Assembly: GCA_019426215.1 (NCBI GenBank)
Contig: CM033394.1
Location: 12,978,195-13,042,194 of the forward strand
Origin: Buddleja alternifolia
Lineage: Eukaryota > Streptophyta > Magnoliopsida > Lamiales > Scrophulariaceae
DNA length: 64,000 nt
Direction of reading: 5' to 3'
Part shown: positions 1-10,318 of the stretch, in pieces
Layout: each line of letters starts with the position of its first letter
How positions within the stretch are numbered: position 1 is the first letter of the stretch
The notes under the pieces: model-generated
The model's database searches: none
What the model was told of the DNA's origin: nothing
Seen by the model: only the letters and a program-made list of their open reading frames with translations
Position numbers and translations under genes: made by a program

Positions 1-1300
1 ACATGCTTACATTGCCAGTTTTCTTGATATTCTGAGCACCTATAGGCAAAACGGAGTAACTCATGAAGCAGTAAGATTGAAGCTCTTCCCCTTCACACTG
101 AAAAACACAAGGCTAGAGCATAGCTTCACTCCTTGCGAACTTCATCCATCCACACTTGGGATTAGTTTCTAGAGAAGTTTTTGAGCAAGTATTTTCCACC
201 TGGAAAAATAGCAACTATAAAAACTGAGATACAAGGATTCAGGCAGACTGAAGGAGAATCACTATATAAAGCATTGGAGCGCTTCAAGAAACTTCTTCAT
301 AAATATCCCCACCACGGATTTGAGTTATGGGCTCGAGTGACGATCTTCTACCAGGGTCTTGGCCCCATCATTCAAACCAATCTTGATGCAGCTGCGGGTG
401 GGACTCTCATGATCTTTCCACCACAGGTGGCTCGGGATATGATGTAGATTATGGCTGAGAATAATTACCAGTGGTCTACCGAGAGACTAACACTCCCAAA
501 GAAGCTTAGTGGAGTCTATGAACTTGCTTTGTCCACAAACTTAGTTGCACAAGTGAAGATGTTAAACAAGAGGCTGGATGCTTTGAATTTCCCAGTAAAT
601 CAAGTACAAGTTGTGTGTGAAATTTGTGGTGGAGCTCATCACTATACTGATTGCCAACAAGGTACCGCATTTTTCCAGCCTTAGTTAGTTGAGAATGATA
701 ATTACGTGGACAACCCAATTAGGAGCCAAAATGACCTGTTTTTTGAGAAACTTAACCCGGGATGGCGAAACCACCCTAATTTTTCATGGAGTAATAACAA
801 CAATGTGGTCAAGCCACCCTCGAGTGTTCAGTCAAACTTTGAGAAACCTCCATTTCAGCGACAAGAAGGTTTTCAATAAAACAATTTCCAGAGATAAAAA
901 GGTTACCAACAACAAGAAAAGACACCAAGTTTTGAGGAGTTGGTGTTCCAACACATCAAGAAAAATGACGAGTGGAGTCACAACATTGAAGTTAACATGG
1001 CTCACATACAGACACAGTTGGTGCAGTTGGCAAACCAATTATCTGGTAGGGCACGAGGATCACTCCCTAGAGACACTGAAAAGAACCCGAAGGAGCACGT
1101 TCAAGCTATAGATTTGCAGAATGGAAAAAAATTTGAAAATATTGAACTGGGACCGTTGAAATCAGGGATGCCGCATCATCAAGTCCTTGATGTCGTAGCA
1201 TCACAGGCCAAAATAGTTGTTCAGGAAAAGAAATTCAAAAACTAGGATGCCGAGGCATCACTCTCGCATGCCGCAGTATCCCAGTATGTTTTGAAAAATG
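1..1300 (+). pseudogene. GypL1 gag (capsid/nucleocapsid), broken
   Basis: Capsid-like structural protein of a Ty3/gypsy element. The reading with FLSKYFPPGK (near 181), the block around 360-400 ending DAAAGGT, and AENNYQW (near 454) match the gag of the intact GypA in order. A zinc knuckle CEICGGAHHYTDC lies at about 622-660. The frame is interrupted by stops and frameshifts, for example the stop after residue 88 of the first open piece (445-447), the stop at 682-684 and frame changes around 690-940, so no full gag can be made. The start is off the left edge. The linker before protease (1165-1290) is unusually rich in palindromic words (separate entry). Confidence 0.85.
1165..1290 (+). repeat. 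GypL1 palindromic words in the gag-protease linker
   Basis: At least four imperfect copies of a word close to GGATGCCGCAGCATCC (for example GATGCCGAGGCATC near 1247) occur within 130 bp, in the part of gag that is a low-complexity linker in GypA. The same word recurs in the GypL1 LTR at 4125-4216. Confidence 0.6.
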
Positions 1301-1309
1301 ATGCTACCC

Positions 1310-2112
1310 CTGTGCTGATGACTATTCGTCTGCCATTCCCTTTGGCACTCTAAAACAGGAAAGCAGATAAACAATTTGGGAAATTTTTGGACATGCTGAT
1401 GCAATTACGGATCAACATCCCTTTCATTGACATATTGTCTTGAATGCCAAGCTATGTGAAGTTTCTGAAAGACTTCCTGTCCTACAAGAAAAAGTGGGAA
1501 GAACATGAAACTATCTTGTTGAAAGAATAATGCTCCACTGTCCTCCAGAATAAACTACCCCCAAAGCTAACTGATCCAGAGAGTTTCACTATCCCTTGCA
1601 CAATTGGTTCTCTTTCATTTTCTAAAGTCTTATACGATTCAGGAGCTAGTATTAACTTGGTTCCTTTTTCTATTTTCAGGAAATTGGGACTTGGAGAACC
1701 AAAGCCCACGATAGTCTCTCTACAACTTGCTAATAGATCAATCAAATACCCGAGAGGCATTGTGGAGGATGTACTGGTAAAAGTTGATAAATTTACAGTC
1801 CCTGTTGATTTTCTTATATTGGATATGGAAGAGGATGTCGAGGTTCCAATTATACTGGAACGCCCTTTTCTGGTAACAACTTATGAAACTATCTATGAAA
1901 AAAGTGGGAGGGTAACATTTACAATTGGGGAAGAGATGATAGAGTTCAATATTTTCAATGATAATGCACGTTCTTCTTCTTCTAATGGTATTTACCAGGT
2001 TGAGCTTGCAGATGGATCCCATAACAATGTGTTAGAAACGGGAGGAACAATGGTAATGCACAATGAAGACACTAAATGGAGTCCCATTGGATGCGCAAGT
2101 GGCGTTGGTTAA
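1310..2112 (+). pseudogene. GypL1 aspartic protease region
   Basis: Retroviral-type aspartic protease that would cleave the polyprotein. The active-site signature YDSGASINLVP lies near 1633-1665, followed by FRKLGLGEPKP and the flap-side segment EDVEVPIILERPF, all colinear with GypA. Upstream in-frame stops (near 1351, 1440 and 1528) disrupt the part before the active site; from 1657 the frame is open for 151 codons. The last 40 or so residues do not match the start of RT. The reading runs straight into the post-pol non-coding block, so RT and integrase are missing here. Confidence 0.8.
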
Positions 2113-2122
2113 GAATTTAAAG

Positions 2123-2172
2123 AAAGTCGAGCTAAAGACTTTAAACAAACGCTTCGTGGGAGGTAACCCAAG
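2123..2172 (+). other. GypL1 copy of conserved two-hairpin block
   Basis: First stem AAAGTC/GACTTT, then a degenerate second hairpin TGGGAGGTAACCCA. The same block follows the last coding codon in GypL2, GypBn, GypB and GypA. Confidence 0.7.
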
Positions 2173-3937
2173 TTTTTTTTATCTTTTTGCTTGCTTTTTG
2201 TTTATGTTACTTTAGTTTTTATTTTTTGTCATGTCTGTTTTGTTTTTGTTTCATTGTTGAGTCGTATTTTCTCCCTTGTTCCCTTTTATGGTTTCTCTAT
2301 TTTTGTGTAGGTTGCAAATAAGTTTGGGGGTGGCCATGCATCACCCAAGATGTTTCAGATGCACTACACACACTTCCGATTTCAAATTCTCCAATTAGGG
2401 CAGTATCTTCACTCTCTTCAGACTTTCTTGTTTTAACAATGGGGACAATGTTAATTTTTAAGTTTGGGGGTGGGATACACGAATTGCATATGCAAGTCTT
2501 ATATTTTTTGTGCCCGAATTTTTTTTACGATTTGTAATCATTTTTGCAACTAAAACTCTTTCAATAATCTTTTATGAACAATTATTTGCTTTGATAAAGC
2601 ATGAAGAATGTGTTGTTTCAAATTGTTCCGAACCAAAACCCCTTAATTGTGATCAACATGTTTAGGTTGTGTCTTGACATTCGTGTTAGTCGATATTATG
2701 CGAATTTTAGAGGACTCGAGACATAGAACTTCTACGGTTGTTTCACTTTGATGAATGCATTGATATTGCGTGACCATGACATGATGTAGGCCATCTTTGA
2801 TTTGTCTTTAACCTTACGTTAGCCTTCAGTATATTCATTGTCTCTAGACCATTATTTGAGCCTTAATGATAAGAATGGGGTGTGCTAAGAATGCTATAGA
2901 CCACCATTCAACTTTCTTTAATGAACCACATCAACTACCCTTTAGCCTATAAGAGAAACAAAAAATAAATTATCCGATTATGAGAACATAGAACTTAATA
3001 TCTCTTAGCTATGATTGGGTATGCATCTTGTTGTCTTGTGCACGTAAGAGTAAGGAGGTTGACGTTGGTTTATTTTGAGAATTGATGAACATTTTTAGGT
3101 ATTCTAGATGAAAGATAAGGATGTCAAAAGCACTAGAATAAAGTTGAGCCAAAATAGTCGAGAAAAAAAAAAAAGAAATAATTGGAAAAAAAATCTCGAA
3201 TAGGCTATATATGTGATGCTTTAATGATCATTGGTTAGATGTTGTAACTCATACACAACCCAGTATCGGAAAAAAAAAGAGAAAAGAAAAGAAAAGAGAA
3301 ATAGTTAAAAAAAAAAGAAAAAAAAAAGAGAAACAATACTTGAAGAAAAATGAAGAAAAAGAATCTTGACTAGGCTATATATGTGATGCTTCAATGATCA
3401 TTGGTTGGGTGTTGTAACTCGTACACAACGCAACATCAACAAGAAATACGTTTGAGGGTTGTGAGTTCGAGAGAAGGAAAAAAAAAGTAGAGTGGTGAGA
3501 ATCTTGACTATGATGCTTATTTAGTGAGTATAGCTTGAGAATATTGAGTTTTAATCTCTCTAAACCATTAGTCACTTTCATCCATATTCTTCCTAACCAA
3601 GTCAGCATCTGAGCCCTACATTACAAGCCGAAAAAACCTTTTGATCATGGTTATCGTGTATTGTGCATTCAAATAGGTTTTACAACTACAAAGTTGATTT
3701 ATGTCAATAAGTCTAATTTGTTTGCTTAATCTTGCCTAATTTGGATTCTTGACATAGAAAAGACATGAGAGTCATGAGTTGGGGGTAATGATGAAGATTT
3801 TTGAGACATAAATCTTGAATATTTTTTATGAGTGAGTAATTTTTTCTAAATCCTATTTTAAGGGGTAGTGTCCTGCGTTTATGTGTTGGAGTTCTATGGG
3901 TGGATTCTATTTTCTTTGCTCGAGGACGATCAAACTC
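2173..3937 (+). other. GypL1 3' non-coding region
   Basis: No coding region is supported. It opens with a T-rich tract ending TTTTGTGTAG at 2310, a possible splice acceptor. Polypurine-like tracts AAGTTTGGGGGTGG occur near 2320 and 2460, and a near-inverted repeat (AACAATGGGGACAATGTT) at 2435-2452. The segment around 2830-2950 resembles the GypA 3' region at about 51360-51500, showing common descent. Purine-rich A/G low complexity fills 3160-3360. Confidence 0.75.
3195..3440 (+). repeat. Direct repeat of about 75 bp in GypL1 3' region
   Basis: The segment beginning AGGCTATATATGTGATGCTT near 3200 recurs at about 3372 with a few substitutions. The copies are separated by roughly 100 bp of GAAAA-rich sequence. 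Confidence 0.7.
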
Positions 3938-3951
3938 AAGTTTGGGGGTGT
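3938..3951 (+). other. GypL1 polypurine tract
   Basis: AAGTTTGGGGGTGT directly abuts the LTR start TGATAAGC, the position expected of the primer for plus-strand DNA synthesis. The same tract precedes the 3' LTRs of GypBn, GypB and GypA. Confidence 0.8.
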
Positions 3952-4124
3952 TGATAAGCTCGTATTTTACGCCTTTTTAAGTGCCTCTTTTCTTGGATTT
4001 TGGTCGTTTTCTAGTGAATTGTATCCCACATTATACTTTGATTTGTTTTATTTGTGTGTATCAGGTATAGAGTATCATTGGATTCAAAAGATGGGAGAAA
4101 AAATAAGAAAAGTGTGACAACACA

Positions 4125-4216
4125 GTGATCCCGCAGCCTCACTGTGTATAATGGCTGTCCGACATGAGTCCTGGATGCCGCAGCATCCCATCTTTTGATG
4201 CCGCAACATCCCGTCC
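4125..4216 (+). repeat. GypL1 U3 palindromic words
   Basis: Copies related to GATGCCGCAGCATCCC and GATGCCGCAACATCCC lie immediately upstream of the TATA-like box. They match the words in the GypL1 gag linker and differ from those of GypA and GypB. Confidence 0.65.
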
Positions 4217-4227
4217 GCAACAACAAC

Positions 4228-4235
4228 TATTTATA
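4228..4235 (+). promoter_or_regulatory. TATA-like box of GypL1 LTR
   Basis: TATTTATA, about a dozen bases after the last palindromic word and before the purine-rich leader. Confidence 0.5.
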
Positions 4236-4375
4236 CGCCTTTTAGGGCTTAAAAATAGAGGCCACACTTTTTACACAACACTTCTTTGAGAGAAAAAGAT
4301 AGAGGAAGAAGAGAAAACCCTAGGAATCAAGAAGAGAAAGTTTGAAAAAGATAGAGGAAGAAGAGGAAACCCTAG

Positions 4376-4928
4376 GCCTCTGTCGAACGAATCCAAACTA
4401 TCAATCGAAGAGTCACCCACTCTTGAACTAAAAACTTTACCTTCTCATCTTAAATATGTGTATTTGAATGATAATGAAACCTTGACACTGATCATTCTTG
4501 TTTTCTTACAGAGCAATAAGAAGCAAGGTTAATGAAGGTGTTGAGGACACACAAAAAATCTTTTGGATGGAAGATTGTTGAAATCAAGGGGATTAGTCCG
4601 ATGATTTGTATGCACAAGATCCTAATGGAAGAGAGCTCAAAACATACCATCCAACTACAAAGAAGGTCTAATCCTCAAATTCAAGAAGTGGTGAAGAAAG
4701 AGGTAATCAAACTACTCTGCTGGCATCATCTATCCTATCTCTTATAGCCCATGGGTAAGTCCGACTCAGGTAGTGCCCAAGAAGAGAGGTACGACGATAT
4801 TTCGTAATGATAATAATGACTTGATTCAATCTAGAATTATCACTAGTTTTAGGTTTTGTATTGACTATCGCAAATGGAATGAGTATACACGAAAATTCCA
4901 TTTTCCCTTCCCTTTTGTTGATCAAATG
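4376..4928 (+). pseudogene. GypL2 reverse transcriptase, N-terminal part
   Basis: Colinear with the protease-RT linker and RT start of GypA: LELKTLPSHLKYVYLND near 4425, HKKSFGWKI near 4550, CMHKILMEES near 4608, and QEVVKKEVIKL near 4683. A frameshift at about 4715-4725 and further changes break the frame. The reading stops at the motif equivalent to FVDQM, where SirS3 has inserted. It resumes at 7446 with the continuation of the same motif, which proves the two halves were once contiguous. Confidence 0.85.
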
Positions 4929-4989
4929 TGTTAGGAATTTTATGTTAGATGTTTTGATGATGATAAGATAAGATTTTATGTTAGACCCC

Positions 4990-5420
4990 AAAATAATATA
5001 AGTTAGCGTTAGAAAGTTAGATAAGTTATCTAAATTTAGATTAGCTTGAACAAGGTGTTTTAGCGATAAATCATTCATTCATATATATGGAATTGAAAGC
5101 GTAATGATTTATACTGAAAACTCATACCTTGTTTTCTTTCTCTTCCCCCTTAAACTGCTTTTCTTTCTCTTCTTCCCCCTTCTTGGCATCATCAAGGGAA
5201 GACTGCATTTCAAGCGATACTCGCTAGAGGAGGAGGACCAGTTGGTGTGGGAAAAGCTCGGCCACTTCTATCGACCGCTAAGCGTCCACAGTCGCTTCCA
5301 CGTCTGGAAGGACCGTGTAAACAATATCCTCTAGTGATTTCCACAGTCGCATCCACGTCTGGAAGGACAGCGAAAAATTCTCTAGCGATTTCCACCACCG
5401 TTGATACCACTTGATGGTAA
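4990..5420 (-). other. Inverted Sirevirus 3'-internal sequence inside SirS3
   Basis: Read on the plus strand, this segment parallels the plus strand of SirS1 around 30065-30180 (shared AAATCATTCATTCATATA), the purine-rich signal near 30666 and the env-like region near 32740-32800. SirS1 is a minus element, whereas the SirS3 LTR is plus. The segment therefore lies inverted within the LTR. A polypyrimidine signal CTTCTTCCCCCTTCTTGG at about 5168 is the complement of the Sirevirus polypurine motif. At about 5400 it ends in a degenerate complement of the PBS (TGATACCACTTG). Confidence 0.6.
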
Positions 5421-5860
5421 ATCAACATCCAACTATGTCTGTCTTCTTAAAATGTTATGCATGATTTTATAAAATGTTTTTATTAAGTGTTGAAGGAAAT
5501 GTGTTCAACGCTTAACATATACCACTTGTTGAAGTGATATCACTTGTTGTAAGATTTATGTTGACGCTTGAAATTAAATTCTTTTAATGTTTGAGCGTGC
5601 AACACATCATGCACAAATAACAATAAGCGTTGATGATCAATGCATATGAAAAACGGTTTTTGATCATTGACGCTTACAGATATGTTCAAGTACAATTTCA
5701 AGGTTCCCCTAAATTTGATAACTCGTAACAATTTTGAAAATGCTTTTAGACAATGTAATAAAGTGAATTCCCCCTACATTATATGTCTAATGACAATATG
5801 ATGCATAATGATTAAGCGTTTAAATCATACCTAGTTCTGGAATGAAGAACAAGATTTTCT
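5421..5860. other. Unassigned insert within SirS3
   Basis: AT-rich sequence with repeated AAGCGTT/AACGCTT words and another pyrimidine tract (GAATTCCCCCTACATT near 5764). I could not align most of it to the other SirS LTRs and I see no gene. Confidence 0.5.
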
Positions 5861-6334
5861 CTTTTCATATCTCAGAAATTTCTCAACCAATAAATCCATT
5901 TCCTGATCCTCATTTGATCCTATCGCTTCCACCTCATTTGATCTTGTCCCTTCCAGCTCAGCTGATTTCAAGCATCTGACTCAAGCGTCCGACTCAAGTG
6001 TCTGAGCGACTCAAGCGTCTATCTTTCGGATTCACCTGAAGGATAAAACACAAGTTATCAAGGACTTAAACGCAATCACCAACGGTCATTTATTTTTAAT
6101 GGGAAATAAATTCAAAATGCATTAAATGCTTGATAAGTGTATTAAATGTAACAAGATAGTATGACTTGTGGACAAGCCACCTTTTGACTAGACTGTCAGC
6201 TTTTCAGAATTCAAACCTGCTCCTGTCCAATCGGAATCAGCAAAAATTGAGGAATGTCAAAAAAGGGACTATTTGAAGCTCCGCGTGAGGTACACGTGCC
6301 TGACTTGTGTCCAACGGACAAATCCCGAGATTCT

Positions 6335-6343
6335 CTATAAATA
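6335..6343 (+). promoter_or_regulatory. TATA box of SirS3 LTR
   Basis: CTATAAATA, at the same place relative to the LTR end as CTATAAATA in SirS2 (59049-59057). Confidence 0.6.
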
Positions 6344-7445
6344 GTACCCTTCAGCTATCTCTGTGAGTGTGTGAAAAGACGAAAATATGAAAAAGAGCTA
6401 AGAAATAATTTGCGAGAAAAGCTTGCAAACCCCAAAGCCAAAATCCTTTAAGCTTCTCAAATACATTCTAAATAGTCATGCGATATCTCAAACATCTTCC
6501 AAGAAGAACTCTACACTATTATTGAGATATCCCAAGTTGTTTGAACTTCCCAACATCAAACAAACCTGTTACATTAAACCTTCAACACCTTTTTTCTGAG
6601 TATTTTTTACTTCCACAAACAGTATTTTTGAGTAAGAGAAGCTTGTTGAAGAAAGGTCTTTACTGGAGCTGAAGTCTGTGTGATCAAGAAGCTCAAGGCC
6701 ATCTTGTAGAAGATCTTTATTGGAGCTGAAATCTGTATGATCAAGGAGCTCAAGATCTTCTTTCCAGAAGCGGAGGATTGAAGTGGCTTGTAGCAGAAAT
6801 CTGTGTGACCATGGAGCTCAAGTCATCCATATCCATCTCTACCTGTTTCTCTATTTTGTAGAAGTCTCTGTGTGACTCTTCGATAATCAATCTAGTCGAT
6901 TGCCTCCGAGTGCAAAGGAGAAAAAGGGCATAGCTGGGATAACACCACCCAGTGAACCATACAATATCTTGTGTTACTTACTGCTTTATTGCTTTACTTT
7001 GCATTTGCATATTATCTTGAAAAAGGTTTTAAAACAGTTAAGCAACTATCTCGGTGAAAAATAGAACGCTAAGCTTTCAAAATAGGCTTAAGCGCTTGAC
7101 AAAGCGCTGAGCACTTCTAAGCGTTCAAAACGATTTAAAAGGAAAGCAACTAAAGAAAAACTTGTGATGCTAAGCATTTTCAAAGAGAAGTATTTTAAAA
7201 TACTTCCGCTGTGCTAACCCTGATTAAGCGATTGAAACATTACCCTACCTTGGTAATAGTTGAAATCACTAAGTTTAAGTTAACTGTATCAAAACAGTCT
7301 TCGAGTAAACGCTCAGCCAAGCGTTTACATTTCAAGCGTCCAAAACCGAATTTTAATACAAAATAATTTGAAGTCGAAAAGGACTTCAGGGTCTATTCAA
7401 CCCCTCCTTTTTAGACCCTTTCGTATGCCACACTTGGGACCACCA

Positions 7446-9126
7446 AAATGTTAGAAAGATTAGCTGGCATGAAAATTACTATTTTCTGGACGGGTACTCC
7501 AGCTATAACCAAATTGTCATTGCACCCGAGGATCAAGAAAAAACTACTTTCACTTGTCCTTATGGAACTTTTTCTTACTTTTCAGTTTTTGGCTCTACTT
7601 ATTATTGGTGTTTGCACAATCTAACCCTTGTTTTGCAGAGATGTGAGGATACTGACCTAGTCTTAAACTGGGAAAAGTGTCATTTCATGCTACACGAAGG
7701 GATATTGTTGGACCATAAGATCTCCGAAAAGGGGATTGAGGTTAATAGAGTTAAAATGAAGGTGATAGCTAATCTTGCACCACCCACGACGGTCAAGGCT
7801 GTGAGAAGCCTTCTGGGACATGTCGAGTTTTACAGGCGTTCTATTTCTAACTTTTCTAAAATTGCTAAACCATTGTCCAATTTACTTATGAAAGATGCCT
7901 CATTTGACTTTAATGATAAATGTATGCCGACCTTTCTCACTCTGAAGGAGAAGTTGATCTCGGCACCGGTGATGGAAACACCGGATTGGAGTTTTTCATT
8001 TGAGTTAATGTGTGATGCAAGCGACGTTGCAGTAAGGGCAGTACTTGGTCGGAGAAAGGGTAAAATTTTTCATACTATGCTATTCGTACTTTATCTGAAG
8101 CCTTAATTATGCTATGACTGAAAAAAACTGTTAGCTATGATATTTGCCTTTGACAAATTCCACTCTTATCTTGTGCTTAACAAAGTAATAGTATATACTG
8201 ATCACTCTGCCTTGAAATAACTACTTGCTAAAAAAGATGGAAAACCTTGACTACTTAGGTATATCTTACTACTATAAGAATTTGATTTAGAAATAAAAGA
8301 TAAGAAAGGAGCTAAAAATATAGTAGCTGATCACCTCTCTAGACTAGCTAGTTAATAAGAAACTGGATTAGACCCCAATAGGAGAGGAATTCCCGGATGA
8401 GCAACTTTTTGCTCTATCTGCTATCACAACTTGGTATGCTAATTATGCTAATTTTATTGTTGATGGAATTACACCCCCTAATCTAACTTTTCATCAACGA
8501 AAGAAATTTTTAAAAGATGTTAGGCACTATCTATGGGAAGAGCCCTACTTGTTTAAAATTGGTGAAGATAGAGTTATCAGGCGTTATGTATTCGGGAATA
8601 AATAGCATCTGTCTTGGCTCACTGTCATGACGTGTTGGTAGGTGGCCACTTTGGGCCCTCTAAAACTGCTGCCAAGGTTCTGCAATCAGGTTTTTTCTGG
8701 CTTTCTTTATTTAAAGATGGATACTCTTATGTTCAATCATGTGATCAATGCCAAAGGGTAGGTAATATCTCTATATGACACGAAATGCCCATGAATAATG
8801 TGCTTGAATGTGAATTGTTTGATGTATGAGGGATAAATTTTATGGGACCCTGTCCTAGCTTTTGTTTAAATAAGTATATTCTTGTTGTTGTTGATTGCGT
8901 GTCCAAATGGGTTGAAGCCGAGGCTATGCAAACTAATGATGCTAGAGTTGTTCTTAGATTTCTTAAAAAATGAATTTTTACACGATTTGGTTTCCCTAGA
9001 GCAATCATAAGTGATGGAGACACACATTTTCGTAATAAGCAATTTAGAAACTTATTGAACAAGTATGGGGTGAAACATAAAATCTCGACCCACTATCATC
9101 CTCAAACTAGTTGGCAAGTAGAAGTG
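7446..9126 (+). pseudogene. GypL2 RT (C-terminal part), RNase H and integrase, broken
   Basis: Continues RT with the equivalent of LDGYSGYNQI near 7490 and TTFTCPYGTF near 7545. The stretch holding the YxDD-type catalytic motif is deleted: the reading jumps from PYGTF to a segment following the catalytic loop near 7585-7615. RNase H is recognisable (MCDASDVAVRAVLG near 8010; YTDHSAL near 8196) with stops. The integrase zinc-binding region ([17 protein letters not shown] near 8618) and part of the catalytic core (ISDGDTHF near 9007) follow. The frame ends at GQVEV where the foldback element sits. It cannot be functional. Confidence 0.85.
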
Positions 9127-9482
9127 TGCAAAAAAAAAACCTGTGTTAATGCGAAATTGCAAACAAACACATGTGTTAACGAAATAAGCTAAAAACCATC
9201 ATTTGTTTTTAAAAAGTCTGCAAATAATGAATTTTTGGAAGAAAAAAAAAGAGCGTGTTTTTCATGTTTTTCACCTTTAATGACACGTTTCTTTGTTTGG
9301 AGAGTGTAAAAATGACAAAAAAACATGGCATTAAAGGTGAAAAACATGAAAAACAAGCTCTTTTTTTTTCCCAAAAATCCACTATTTGCAAACTTCTTAA
9401 GAACACATGTTGGTTTTTAACCTATTTCATTAACACAGGTGTTTTTTTGCAATTTCGCATTAACACAGGGGTTTTTTTTGCA
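9127..9482. mobile_element. 356-bp foldback (MITE-like) element
   Basis: The two halves are near-complementary over about 160 bp each. The left end TGCAAAAAAAAAACCTGTG pairs with the right end, and the inner arms TCACCTTTAATG (near 9271) and CATTAAAGGTGA (near 9329) also pair. Only a short loop near 9295-9315 remains. No coding capacity is supported. No clear target-site duplication is seen. The flanking integrase lacks about 140 bp relative to GypA, so the insertion is associated with a target deletion. Confidence 0.8.
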
Positions 9483-9893
9483 TTAATCCCTTTTGGAAAA
9501 GCATGTCACTTGCATGTCAAACTTGACATTGTGCTTATTGGGCTATCAAGTTTCTTAACTTTGATGCGAGTGTTGTAGGAAACAAATGATTGCTTCAACT
9601 GAATGAGATAGAGGAGTGGAGACATGACGCATATGAGAATGCAAAATTGTACAAAGAACGAACCAAGAAGTGACATGATAAGCACATTCTTTCTCGGGAC
9701 TTTGAGGAATGCGAGGTGGTGTTGATGTACAACTTGAGACTCAAACTTTTTCTCGGAAAACTGAAGTCTCGATGGTCGGGACATTTTCATGTCACACGCG
9801 TGTATTCCTTGGGGGCTATGGAACTTGTCACCAATGATGGAAGAGTTTTGTTGACTAATGGGCACCGGCTGAAACACTACTTGGGAGCTGACT
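9483..9893 (+). pseudogene. GypL2 integrase C-terminal part
   Basis: Resumes with FGKACHL and runs through the segment equivalent to [19 protein letters not shown], then LKSRWSG and the terminal NGHRLKHYLG, ending at a TAG at 9892. Colinear with the C-terminal, chromatin-directed part of GypA integrase. Several stops and frame changes are present, for example a stop after KERTKK near 9672. Confidence 0.8.
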
Positions 9894-9952
9894 AGAGCGC
9901 AAACAAATCATCTGTCAAGCTCAGTGATCCATCGACTTATGTTGACTCTGAA

Positions 9953-10001
9953 CAGTCAAGATATTGACTATAAATGAGCGCTTCTTGGGAGGCAACTCAA
10001 G
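9953..10001 (+). other. GypL2 copy of conserved two-hairpin block
   Basis: AGTC/GACT stem followed by CTTGGGAGGCAACTCAAG, which pairs with one G-U wobble in RNA. It follows the integrase stop by about 60 bp. Confidence 0.75.
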
Positions 10002-10318
10002 CTTCTTCTTTTTCGTTGTTTTGTTTACTTTAGTTTTTGTACTTTAACCCCTTTTGTTTTGTTTTGTTGTTTTGGATCGCAGGAAAATATGTCGAAAGGA
10101 AAAATTTCAGCACTACTCCTAACGTTCGAACGTTACATGAAAAAAAATTTGGGTTGCTTCTGCCTCTAAATTTTGAACGTTAGAATTCCATTGTTCGAGC
10201 ATCGGGTTTATTTAGGGAAAAAAAAAGGGGTAAATTTTAACTCATCAAAGACAGTTTTGTTTCCCAATTTGAAATCACCAAGTCCAATTCCTAAGTTTCA
10301 AATTCACCACCATGTTCC
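10002..10318 (+). other. GypL2 pol-ORF3 spacer
   Basis: A T-rich tract ends TTTTGGATCGCAG at 10082 (possible splice acceptor). The perfect palindrome TAACGTTCGAACGTTA follows at 10120-10135, with partial copies (TGAACGTTAG near 10174). CopY interrupts it at 10319. No ORF3 coding is identifiable before the break. Confidence 0.6.
10120..10135. repeat. GypL2 family palindrome TAACGTTCGAACGTTA
   Basis: Perfect 16-bp inverted repeat in the same post-acceptor position as the palindromes of GypA and GypB, but with a different sequence. Confidence 0.7.

Larger units (their letters stand above)
1..4375 (+). mobile_element. GypL1: decayed Athila-like Ty3/gypsy element without pol
   Basis: Visible parts in order are a frameshifted gag, a protease, a conserved two-hairpin block, a long 3' non-coding region, a polypurine tract and the first 424 bp of an LTR. 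Protease is followed within about 150 bp by the block that elsewhere sits just after integrase, so RT and integrase are absent. Either the element was a gag-protease non-autonomous form or it lost pol by internal deletion. The 5' end lies outside the window. At about 4376 the LTR joins the pol of GypL2 directly, which indicates a deletion. Confidence 0.8.
3952..4375 (+). repeat. GypL1 LTR, 5' part only (U3 and start of R)
   Basis: Starts with TG right after the polypurine tract. It contains palindromic words at 4125-4216, a TATTTATA box at 4228-4235, and a purine-rich transcribed leader with an internal duplication (GATAGAGGAAGAAGAG at about 4299 and 4349). The remainder, including the LTR 3' end, is missing, and the sequence passes into GypL2 pol. 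Confidence 0.75.
4929..7445 (+). mobile_element. SirS3: rearranged Sirevirus LTR insertion
   Basis: Starts TGTTAGGAATTT and ends TTGGGACCACCA, the LTR ends of the SirS family, and is flanked by an exact 5-bp duplication AAATG (4924-4928 and 7446-7450). From about 5860 to the end it matches the family LTR. At 2517 bp it is about 1 kb longer than the sister LTRs (1.51-1.57 kb). The extra DNA at about 4990-5760 includes internal element sequence in inverse orientation (separate entry). A solo LTR with an internal rearrangement is the simplest label. Confidence 0.8.
4376..10318 (+). mobile_element. GypL2: decayed Athila-like pol and 3' spacer, itself interrupted
   Basis: Begins within the segment that links protease to RT and continues through RT, RNase H and integrase to the post-pol block and the start of the ORF3 spacer. 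It is split by SirS3 (4929-7445) and a foldback element (9127-9482), and is cut at 10319 by the CopY LTR. Many stops and frameshifts make it one of the oldest layers of the nest. Its LTRs and gag are not in the window. Confidence 0.8.

Noticed and set aside
9189..9578. Overlapping frames on both strands of the foldback element
   Set aside because: Mirror translations of an inverted repeat rich in A/T runs.
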